A stretch of DNA of 64,000 nucleotides from Rhynchopus sp. YZ270_cl-10 (taxonomy: Eukaryota; Euglenozoa; Diplonemea; Diplonemida; Diplonemidae), in the NCBI GenBank assembly GCA_964035575.1, contig OZ037915.1, positions 1,178,001 to 1,242,000 of the forward strand. Direction: 5' to 3'. The position numbers were made by a program, and so were the translations under genes. Shown piece by piece: positions 56,834-64,000 of the stretch. How positions within the stretch are numbered: position 1 is the stretch's first letter; each line of letters opens with the position of its first letter. The notes under the pieces were generated by a model. It was not told the origin of the DNA. It worked only from the letters and a program-made list of their open reading frames with translations, and ran no database searches.

Positions 56834-56977
56834 AAGGCCGCCGAAGCAGCTACACAAATTGCCAATGTGGCAACGCCGAAGCGGCCCATGGCGGGAATTG
56901 GGTAGTTTTCAACCAGCAATCTCTCCACAGCGTCCCTATTTGGTCATTGCTTATGGAATTATCCCGAGCGCAAGAAT
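56834..56977 (-). ncRNA. U4 spliceosomal snRNA
   Basis: Minus strand: ATTCTTGCGCTCGGGATAAT at the 5' end, a kink-turn (AGCAATGACC/GGGACGCT) that should bind the 15.5K/Snu13 protein, GAGATTGCTGGTTGAAAACT (U4/U6 stem I), CCAATTCCCGCCATGGGCCG, an Sm site (GCAATTTGTG) and a final GCTGCTTCGGCGGC hairpin. About 144 nt, the usual length. It can pair with the U6 of this cluster in both stems. Confidence 0.93.
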
Positions 56978-57016
56978 ACCTCCTTTTCTCCCAGTCCTGT
57001 CACAAAGCTATGTCAA

Positions 57017-57028
57017 CAGGGAAGTGTG
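57017..57028 (-). promoter_or_regulatory. PSE-like promoter box of U4
   Basis: Minus strand CACACTTCCCTG, about 39 nt before the U4 start. Confidence 0.7.
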
Positions 57029-57088
57029 TTGGGGTGGTAACATAAAGACACCACGTAAAGCTAACACACCAAAACTACCACTACCAAT

Positions 57089-57099
57089 GTGCCTCCCTG
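57089..57099 (+). promoter_or_regulatory. PSE-like promoter box of U3
   Basis: GTGCCTCCCTG, 39 nt before the predicted U3 start; the spacing supports the call although the box has diverged. Confidence 0.6.
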
Positions 57100-57138
57100 T
57101 AGACATCTGTGCAGCCGATAGGTGGAACAAACAAGGGC

Positions 57139-57267
57139 AAGACTGTACTCTACACAGGATCTGTTTTTGAGTGCATTCGTGTTGAAGATTGTTTTCTTCG
57201 GCACAAGACCAAAGCTGGATGATGACATAGGTTGGGCATGTGCAGCATGAGCACTTGCGATGATTGT
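57139..57267 (+). ncRNA. U3 snoRNA, 5' part, joined to the direct repeat
   Basis: Starts AAGACTGTACTCTACACAGG and continues ATCTGTTTTTGAG; this is the conserved 5' domain of U3 (AAGACTATACTTTCAGGGATC in vertebrates; trypanosome U3 as I recall is even closer) that pairs with pre-rRNA. GGATGATGACAT (C'-like) and ATGAGCAC...GCGATGATTG (B/C-like) follow. Exactly where the 3' stem and box D should come, the sequence turns at 57268 into the 1,667-bp repeat. I see no box D (GUCUGA), so the gene is either short and complete by an unseen route or truncated by the rearrangement. Confidence 0.75.
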
Positions 57268-58934
57268 AACAAAACCCACCCTGTACATTTTGTATGGGCC
57301 AGCGCCTTGTCAAAAAATTTCAACAAAAAAAATTTTTTTTTCGTGAAATTTTTGACCCCTGAGTGGGTCTTTGGGCCCAAAAAATGCAAAAAAAACTTGA
57401 AAAAAATCGACAAGTTAAAATTTCAACCAATACACCCTGTTTTTGACCATAAAATGAAAGAATCCACCCCATAAAGTAAAATTCCACCCCATAAAGCCAC
57501 TTTATTTAACTCCAAAAATCAGGAGTACTCAAAATTATCACCATATGCAATAAAACTACCTTATCAACGCCAATATGGGCCATTTTTTCACTCTCGAATC
57601 GGTTCGTGCCCCTCTCGTGCCCTTCGGGCACTCGAGGAGCACTCACCGATTCTCGAGTGAAATAATGACCCATTATTTGTTGTTAATAAATAGCTATTAT
57701 TGGTATGAAATAAGGAATACTTTTTTTCACGCTACAGGTCGTGCGAGTTACCTGCTGCAGAAATGGTTCCCGAGCGAAGCGAGGGGACCATGTAAATACG
57801 GAAAAATAATTTACCGAGCGAAGCGAGGTGAATTATGTTCAGCAGGTAACGAGCGCACCTGTAGCGTGAAAAAACGGATTCCTTATGACAAACAATACGT
57901 AATTTTATTCCGGTTTACAAAGTAGGGGTAGTCCCCAAGCACAGGCCAAAAAACAGTGAGATGGGAGATCAGGAAAAATAAATACCACCCACATCACACG
58001 TATCATCTGTTACAGGAGCTAATCAAAAGAAAAAAAAGAACAACAACAAATGCCGAGGACAACGCTTAAGGCGAAGATGCAGGAGGCATACGAGAGCGGA
58101 CTACAAGAGCTTCGCCTCTTACAAGCTCGAGTGAGCTCCAAATTTTTGTCCAGATTCCCACCCTCCCCACCTGAAATCCACCCACCACACAGGAATCCTC
58201 ATACAGGTGCGCCGTGAAATAAGGTGACTTTTTTCACGCCCCACACAATTTACCCGTCATTTGCCGTGAAATAAGGTGACTTCTTATGCGGGTTATTCAA
58301 TTTCGTACCATGAGGTCTCGGGATACGCAGAGCCCGGGATCACTGGTCAGCAGCAGCTCTTGCGTCCCAAGCTGGGAACTTCCAGCTGGCGCAAACCCTG
58401 GACCCACTGTACGCCTGGGATGCCCTGAGATGGAAGCATGCTGTGACGGACTTCAACGAGCGAGTGGACCTGAAGTACAAGCTCAACACAGACCAGCCCA
58501 CCCAGCTCCCGCTCCAGCAGAAGCTCGCGGCGGCTATTGTTGATGCGCAGGCAGACAAGCTCATGCTGGCCTTGAGCACGAGGGACCGTGCCCGCATGAA
58601 GTCCCTTCTCCTCCCCATGTCCGGGGCGTACCTCACAGCGATCCCCTCCAACGCCAACATGTTCACCGACGCATTTTTTCACGAAAAATGGTCGGAATGT
58701 GACTTGAATGGGCTCTAATGGGTATATTATGCACATAACATACCTAAATTATGTCGATATTTCACCGGCGGAGCCGAAAAAATCGATTTTCAGGGTGTGC
58801 AAAACTGTAAAAATGACGAAAATCGGAAAAATGACGATTTTTTGGTGAAAATATTTTTCACAGAAAATCGAATTTTACTATTAAGATTGGCTTTGGGCAT
58901 GACCCAGTAAGGTTACTATGGGCCCCATGGGACA
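57268..58934 (+). repeat. 1,667-bp direct repeat, right copy
   Basis: Second copy of 51925-53591, more than 99.8% identical by eye. It includes the same fold-backs and the same LINE-derived fragment (about 58321-58673). It begins immediately after the U3 sequence. Confidence 0.95.
58321..58673 (+). pseudogene. LINE fragment, second copy within the direct repeat
   Basis: Same as 52978-53330: an RT-side segment joined to the extreme C-terminal NANMFTDA piece. Confidence 0.8.
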
Positions 58935-59244
58935 TATACACCCGAATACCAGGCCGTATTTTCAAAAAGTTGATAATCCCAGTATATGGTATGGCCCTGT
59001 GGTACGAAATTTTTGGCCGAAAAAATCGACCAAAAAATCGTCATTTTTGGGGGTCACGGTGACAAAAAGTTGCATTTTTTCACGAAAAATGGTCGGAATG
59101 TGACTTGAATGGGCTCTAATGGGTATATTATGCACATAACATACCTAAATTATGTCGATATTTCACCGGCGGAGCCGAAAAAAAAAAATAAAGGGGACCA
59201 TTTTTTACAGGGGACCATTTTTTACAGGGGACCATTTTTTACAC
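58935..59244. other. Junction between the direct repeat and LINE copy 3
   Basis: The 110-bp block TTTTTTCACGAAAAATGGTC...GGCGGAGCCGAAAAAA occurs a third time (59074-59182; others at 53330-53439 and 58673-58782). Three GGGGACCATTTTTTACA units follow, as before LINE copy 1. Confidence 0.7.
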
Positions 59245-59518
59245 ATTACAACACACTTGTCCTTTCTTTTTACCCTCCCTCCCTCCCCCTTTCCTTTGTT
59301 TTATTGTGAGCCTTGTACGCCTCCACGGGGCGGTCCCTGGGCAACGGTTGAGGAGTGCAGGCCGGCGAAGCGCAAGGCGTAGTGTGTTTTGTCCTTCTTT
59401 GTTTTCGTTTTTTGGTTTTTGCTTTTTTAAAAATGAGGAGGAAGGCCCTTTTGGGGGCGTTGTGGGTGGTGCTGCATGTCTGCATCAGCAGCAGCAGCAG
59501 GAGCTACACCAGCAGCAA

Positions 59519-59936
59519 CAACAAGAGCAGCAACAGCAGCAACAGCAGCAACAGCAGCAACAGCAGCAACAGCAGCAACAGCAGCAACAGCAGCATATAC
59601 TACACCAGCTGCAACTGCAGCAGCAGCAACAACGGCAGCAACAGCAGCAACAGCAGCAACAGCAGCAACAGCAGCAACAGCAGCAACAGCAGCAACAGCA
59701 GCAACAGCAGCAACAGCAGCAACAGCAGCAACAGCAGCAACAGCAGCAACAGCAGCAACAGCAGCAACAGCAGCAACAGCAGCAACAGCAGCAACAGCAG
59801 CAACAGCAGCAACAGCAGCAACAGCAGCAACAGCAGCAACAGCAGCAACAGCAGCAACAGCAGCAACAGCAGCAACAGCAGCAGCAACAGCAGCAACAAA
59901 AGCAGCAACAGCAGCAGCAGCAGCAACAGCAGCAAC
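59519..59936 (+). repeat. CAGCAA microsatellite of LINE copy 3
   Basis: AACAGCAGC-type triplet repeats interrupted once by CATATACTACACCAGCTGCA at about 59594. Antisense it reads poly-Leu. Confidence 0.93.
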
Positions 59937-60153
59937 AACATATGCTACACCAGCTGCAACTGCAGCAGCAGCAACAGCAGCAACAAGAGCAGCAGCAACA
60001 ACAGCAGCAGCAACAGCAGCAACAGGAGCAACAACTTAAGCTGCATCAACAGCAGTAGCAGGAGCCCCCTTCCCCCCCTTTTTTTACCCCAAAAAGAGGC
60101 CTCTTGAGCCCAACAACCCAAGCAGCTGCAGCTTTGATAGCAGCAACAAAAAC

Positions 60154-62919
60154 GTGTGTGGAGGCAACAAAGCAAAGAACTGTTGTCATAACAACCCACA
60201 CCCCCCTTCCCCCCATGATATCCCCAAAAAGAGGCAATGTATGCCCAACCACATCAGTGGCTGCAACTGTGATAGCAGCAAAAACGAAATCTTCGGAGTC
60301 CTGGGTGGGGTCCCAGTATCACCCCTGGTGTGCAGCAGCAGCAGTTCCAAAGGCCTTTACAGCAGCAGTTCCAACAGCAGGCTCTACAGCTTTTTCACCA
60401 GCAGTTCCAAAGGCTTCTGCAGCAGCGGTTCCAACAGCAGGTCCAACAGCAGTTCCAACAGCAGGCACAACAACAGCAGTTTCAACAGCGGTTCCAATGG
60501 CTTCTGCAGCAGCAGTTCCAACAGCAGGCTCTACAGCTTTTTCACCAGCAGTTCCAAAGGCTTCTGCAGCAGCGGTTCCAACAGCAGGTCCAACAGCAGT
60601 TCCAACAGCAGGCACAACAGCAGTTTAAACAGCAGGTCCAACGGCTTCTGCAGCAGCAGTTCCACGAGCGTTTCCAAAAGCAGTTCCAGCAGCAGTTCCA
60701 ACAGCAGGCACAACAGCAGTTTCAACTGCAGTTCCAAAGACTTCTGCAGCAGCAGCTCCAACGGCAGGTCCATCAGCAGTTCCAACAGCAGGCACAACAA
60801 CAGCAGTTTCAACAGCAGTTCCAATGGCTTCTGCAGCAGCAGTTCCACGAGCGTTTCCAAAAGCAGTTCCAGCAGCAGTTCCAACAGCAGGCACAACAGC
60901 AGTTTCAACTGCAGTTCCAAAGACTTCTGCAGCAGCAGCTCCAACGGCAGGTCCATCAGCAGTTCCAACAGCAGGCTCAACAACAGCAGTTTCAACAGCA
61001 AGGACTTCTGCGGCAGCAGCTCTAACGGCAGGTCCAACAGCAGTTCCAACAGTAGGCTTAACAGCAGTTTCAACAGCAGTTCCACAGACTTCTGCAGCAG
61101 CGGTTCCAACAGCAGGTCCAGCAGCAGTTCCAACAGCAGGCACAACAACAGCAGTTTCAACAGCGGTTCCAATGGCTTCTGCAGCAGCAGTTCCAACAGC
61201 GTTTCCAAAAGCAGTTCCAGCAACAGGCACAACAGCAGGCACAACAGCAGTTTCATCAGCAAGGACTTCTGCGGCAGCAGCTCCAACGGCAGGTCCATCA
61301 GCAGTTCCAACAGCAGGCTCAACAACAGCAGTTTCAACAGCAGTTCCAATGGCTTCTGCAGCAGCAGTTCCAACAGCGTTTCCAAAAGCAGTTCCAGCAA
61401 CAGGCACAACAGCAGGCACAACAGCAGTTTCATCAGCAAGGACTTCTGCGGCAGCAGCTCCAACGGCAGGTCCATCAGCAGTTCCAACAGCAGGCTCAAC
61501 AACAGCAGTTTCAACAGCAGTTCCAATGGCTTCTGCAGCAGCAGTTCCAACAGCGTTTCCAAAAGCAGTTCCAGCAACAGGCACAACAGCAGGCACAACA
61601 GCAGTTTCATCAGCAAGGACTTCTGCGGCAGCAGCTCCAACGGCAGGTCCATCAGCAGTTCCAACAGCAGGCTCAACAACAGCAGTTTCAACAGCAGTTC
61701 CAATGGCTTCTGCAGCAGCAGTTCCAACAGCGTTTCCAAAAGCAGTTCCAGCAACAGGCACAACAGCAGGCACAACAGCAGTTTCATCAGCAAGGACTTC
61801 TGCGGCAGCAGCTCTAACGGCAGGTCCAACAGCAGTTCCAACAGTAGGCTTAACAGCAGTTTCAACAGCAGTTCCACAGACTTCTGCAGCAGCGGTTCCA
61901 ACAGCGTCTCCAAAAGCAGTTCCAGCAGCAGTTCCAACAGCAGGCACAACAGCAGTTTCAACTGCAGTTCCAAAGACTTCTGCAGCAGCAGTTCCAACAG
62001 CAGGTCCAACAGCAGCACCAACATCAACAGCAGACGCAGCAACAACATCAGCGACAACAACCTAGGGGGTGGTGAGCGAGGTATGCTGGTGTTCGGGGTC
62101 AGCCTTGCGGGGCGAGAAGGACAGAGTGGCTGTGTGATGATGCGGGTGTGGCAAAAGGGGTGTGTACAGATAGAGTTTTGGTTCGACTGGTGGTGCAACC
62201 TCTGGGAAGTCTTCACCTCCTTGCGTCAGCCTGACCCCTGCTGGGTAGCCGAGGCACCTGAGTGGGGAGTGTTTGTGTCGTTCGCGGTCCTGGATCTGTG
62301 GAAGGACAGACGCGCCCCTACCCTCAGTCATCTCATTTTGTGGCTGGTGGGCAGGAGGACCAGGAGGACGCGACGAGGACACCGGTCCTTGAACTGGACC
62401 AAGTCACAGGCGGGCAGGCTCCGTCGGCGCAAGGCGCCCTGCAATCGTCCGCCCTCCCCGGCAGCGCACCCAGTTTTCCGCAGGATCAGGGTCGCCGATG
62501 CGTTGAGAGGTGCTTTGCAGTGTGTGGCCATCTGGGTTCTGGTTTTTGTGGGGTCTGAGCTTGGGAGGTCAGCGCCACATGCTTTGGGTTGTGCGCTGTT
62601 TCGGGACGCGGAGGTGCTGGGGGTGGGTCTGCTGCGGGGACTGTGCCGCGCACGCAGGGGGTGGCGGTGGCTGGAAGGGGCGAGCGAGCGAGTGCACCGA
62701 TGGACCGGAGGGATCCGAGTGGCTGCCAGCTTGGTGAGAGCCAGTGTGATGGGGGTGGGTCAGTTGTCGGTGCGTGCAGCCGAGTGGGTGTGGGTTGCGA
62801 TCGGCACCCCGAAGCAGGAGAGTCGCTCCGGGCGGAGTACGACAGGCAACGCTGCGAGAGGCATTACGCCTTCGCAGCTAAGCATGAGTCGGAGCAGAAG
62901 GCGACCACTCTGTTGTTGA
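60154..62919 (+). CDS. LINE copy 3 N-terminal open frame (truncated by the deletion)
   Basis: Equivalent to the first frame of copy 1: a Ser/Asn/Cys repeat, then MLVFGVSLAGREGQSG (ATG at 62083), the Trp-rich and Arg-rich segments and AALQCVAIWVLVFVG-type helices. After the deletion joint (62798) it enters the distal sequence out of phase and stops at 62919 after about 40 unrelated residues. No OTU-like domain remains. Whether the leftover membrane-like part is made is unknown. Confidence 0.55.
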   Translation: MCGGNKAKNCCHNNPHPPSPHDIPKKRQCMPNHISGCNCDSSKNEIFGVLGGVPVSPLVCSSSSSKGLYSSSSNSRLYSFFTSSSKGFCSSGSNSRSNSSSNSRHNNSSFNSGSNGFCSSSSNSRLYSFFTSSSKGFCSSGSNSRSNSSSNSRHNSSLNSRSNGFCSSSSTSVSKSSSSSSSNSRHNSSFNCSSKDFCSSSSNGRSISSSNSRHNNSSFNSSSNGFCSSSSTSVSKSSSSSSSNSRHNSSFNCSSKDFCSSSSNGRSISSSNSRLNNSSFNSKDFCGSSSNGRSNSSSNSRLNSSFNSSSTDFCSSGSNSRSSSSSNSRHNNSSFNSGSNGFCSSSSNSVSKSSSSNRHNSRHNSSFISKDFCGSSSNGRSISSSNSRLNNSSFNSSSNGFCSSSSNSVSKSSSSNRHNSRHNSSFISKDFCGSSSNGRSISSSNSRLNNSSFNSSSNGFCSSSSNSVSKSSSSNRHNSRHNSSFISKDFCGSSSNGRSISSSNSRLNNSSFNSSSNGFCSSSSNSVSKSSSSNRHNSRHNSSFISKDFCGSSSNGRSNSSSNSRLNSSFNSSSTDFCSSGSNSVSKSSSSSSSNSRHNSSFNCSSKDFCSSSSNSRSNSSTNINSRRSNNISDNNLGGGERGMLVFGVSLAGREGQSGCVMMRVWQKGCVQIEFWFDWWCNLWEVFTSLRQPDPCWVAEAPEWGVFVSFAVLDLWKDRRAPTLSHLILWLVGRRTRRTRRGHRSLNWTKSQAGRLRRRKAPCNRPPSPAAHPVFRRIRVADALRGALQCVAIWVLVFVGSELGRSAPHALGCALFRDAEVLGVGLLRGLCRARRGWRWLEGASERVHRWTGGIRVAASLVRASVMGVGQLSVRAAEWVWVAIGTPKQESRSGRSTTGNAARGITPSQLSMSRSRRRPLCC
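60331..62061 (+). repeat. Higher-order CAGCAGTTCCAACAGC repeat of LINE copy 3
   Basis: Units of roughly 45-180 bp containing CAGCAGTTCCAACAGCAGGC, GGCTTCTGCAGCAGC and AGGACTTCTGCGGCAGC. Four near-identical 180-bp units lie between about 61,160 and 61,800. All six frames are nearly free of stops. The equivalent tract in copy 1 is 39358-40240. Confidence 0.9.
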
Positions 62920-64000
62920 CGGCGGTGAACCTCTCCCGACAGCTGGAGGCAGAACGCATGGTGGCATACGGGCGGTGCTTTGGGGTGGTGTGCGAAGGGC
63001 GGCTATTCCTCCCCTGCCATGCGGTGCGGAGAGCGGTGGGCGACGACCCTGAAGGACTCGAACCTGACTGTGTCGGCGACTGGATGGCTCTCTTTGGTCC
63101 TCAAGGTGCTTCTCCGTGCCCGGGCGAGTTCCTGTACTGCTGGGCGACACAGCAGCCGTGGAGTGGGAACGGGGAGGGGGACGGTGATTGCCCGGAGTCG
63201 GTGGTCGCCCGTCAGGCGGTTAGGAAGATAGCAGGGGAGGCCGGATACTGCGATACCTGGGGCAAGACCAGCGCGGTCATCGTCGTTCGGGAAGGCAGGG
63301 TCAGCTGGGGAACCCCTTCTCGGGATCAGCTGGAGGAGGAGGTGGGGCGACAGGCCGAGGCGGCAGACACCGAGGTGCGTGTGAAGGTGGAGGAGATGGA
63401 TGATGATGAGCAGGAGCAGGAGGAGGACCTCGACACCGCGATGGAGGGGGCGGATCGCTCGCTTTCTCTGTCAGTGGAAGGCATCCCTGACCAGAAGAAG
63501 CAAGCGAGGGTGAGGGAATTGCTGAGGGCGCAGAGCGAGGCTTGGATGTGGACGGAGGAGGAGCGGACGGAGAGGGGGGGTCTTTTCCCGTGCCTCACCA
63601 TGGGGTCGCCGGTGCCTTCTTCTGTGACGAAGTGGATCTCCCTGTTCCACTACCGTCAGGGAGAGAAACAGGATGGCAGACCCTTGTTGTCACTCCCCCT
63701 CTCTACCGCTACTTTCACTCAGTGGTATGAGGTGATGAAGGTGGTGGGTTTGCATGAGTGGTCGGTTCAGGAAAAGTGCAAGGCAAAGTCGACGTTGCAT
63801 GCCCTGACGGACAACCGGAGCAGTAGGGGGCAGGCCTTTGCAGCGGAGAGTACAAGGAGGGAGAATGAGGCACGAGCGGCTCGAGAGGGAATAGGCCGAC
63901 AACCTCAAGCCTCCTCTTCTTCTTCTTCTTCTTCCTCCACCTCTGCAGGCCGTGGCACTACAACCTCCATCGCCCAACCTGCAGTCTCCACTTCTTCCTC
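62799..64000 (+). CDS. LINE copy 3 C-terminal open frame (partial)
   Basis: From the joint onward the reading frame of copy 1's third ORF is open to the window edge: DRHPEAGESLRAEYDRQ, then the unrecognised YGRCFGVVCEGRLFLPCHAV module, the acidic EEMDDDEQEQEEDLDT stretch and the Ser-rich tail. It matches 46511-47716 of copy 1 with only a few substitutions (for example FAAKHE for IAAKHE). It is out of phase with the N-terminal frame. No start codon can be assigned. Confidence 0.6.

Larger units (their letters stand above)
59245..64000 (+). mobile_element. RLE-type LINE, copy 3 (internally deleted, runs off the window)
   Basis: Nearly identical to copy 1 from ATTACAACACACTTGTCC onward. Differences: no 1.4-kb insert; a longer CAG tract (59519-59936); an expanded coding repeat (60331-62061, about 1.73 kb against 0.88 kb); 18 bp at 62591-62608 that copy 1 lacks but copy 2 has; and an internal deletion joining the equivalent of 40962 to 46511, with TGC shared at the joint (62796-62798). 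The deletion removes both OTU-like domains, the finger, the RT and the endonuclease but keeps both ends, so the copy cannot mobilise itself. Near-identity to copy 1 suggests recent spread. Confidence 0.88.

Noticed and set aside
56692-56928. 78-codon minus-strand frame
   Set aside because: It overlaps the U4 snRNA gene and the U2 promoter; chance frame.
53592-57267. U1, U5, 5S rRNA or tRNA genes in the small-RNA locus
   Set aside because: I looked for ACTTACCT, the U5 GCCTTTTAC loop, 5S internal boxes and the tRNA T-loop (GGTTCGA) and found no acceptable match; absence here does not mean absence in the genome.
60531-62216. 561-codon Leu-rich minus-strand frame
   Set aside because: Antisense of the CAG-based repeat (CTG reads Leu); no independent support.

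Overview
ORGANISM. The window is nuclear DNA of a euglenozoan protist, most likely a diplonemid (Paradiplonema-like; the species is inference). The evidence is four spliced-leader (SL) RNA genes at 53.9-55.8 kb. Their 40-nt exon ends in CAGTTTCTGTACTTCATTG followed by a GTATGG donor, and begins AACCAACGATT, closer to diplonemid than to trypanosomatid leaders as I remember them. The recognised host genes have no visible introns, and most have a pyrimidine tract plus AG 20-60 nt before the ATG, as expected for trans-splicing. Most of the window is repeats and simple sequence.

LAYOUT. 0.5-28 kb holds sparse host genes on the plus strand: a two-pass receptor with a degenerate class III cyclase domain (501-3119), a small secreted protein (4549-5088), an AidB/ACAD-type acyl-CoA dehydrogenase (6330-8036), a Met/Gly-rich protein ending in a PAM2-like PABP-binding motif (11272-11817), an aspartoacylase-family metallohydrolase (23463-24518), a large unrecognised low-complexity protein (24969-26996) and a small secreted ankyrin protein (27633-28055). 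One doubtful minus-strand frame lies at 27123-27560. Between them are fold-back elements, a dispersed hairpin family with covarying stems, and two very long satellites: about 92 copies of a 7-mer and about 130 copies of an 8-mer.

28-37 kb is repeat-rich (minisatellites, short TIR elements) and contains a Merlin/IS1595-type DNA transposon gene (32698-35058).

37-51.6 kb and 59.2-64 kb carry three copies of a non-LTR retrotransposon (LINE) of the restriction-like-endonuclease type. Copy 1 (about 37.0-49.0 kb) encodes an OTU-like protease module, a C2H2 finger, a reverse transcriptase, a CCHC/RLE endonuclease, a second OTU-like module and a RING-like Cys cluster. Copy 2 is diverged and fragmentary. 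Copy 3 is nearly identical to copy 1 but has a clean 5.5-kb internal deletion and runs off the window.

53.6-57.3 kb is the highlight: a compact small-RNA locus with four SL RNA genes, U6, U2 and U4 snRNAs, the SRP (7SL) RNA, a U3 snoRNA 5' part and one unidentified RNA. Two promoter types recur. SL, U2, U4 and U3 each have a GGCATGCTTCCCAG-like box 38-40 nt upstream. U6, SRP RNA and the unknown RNA share a different box (CTGACCCACCTCCAACAAG...CTGTCTTG) about 57-59 nt upstream. The locus lies between two almost identical 1,667-bp direct repeats that carry a fragment of the same retrotransposon family.

HOW IT FITS TOGETHER. U2, U4 and U6 belong to the spliceosome; the SL RNA donates the 5' exon to the protein-coding mRNAs of this same window; SRP RNA and U3 serve protein targeting and rRNA processing. 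RLE retrotransposons of the CRE/SLACS/CZAR group are known to target SL genes in trypanosomatids; here an RLE element lies next to SL genes but is not inserted in the SL exons.
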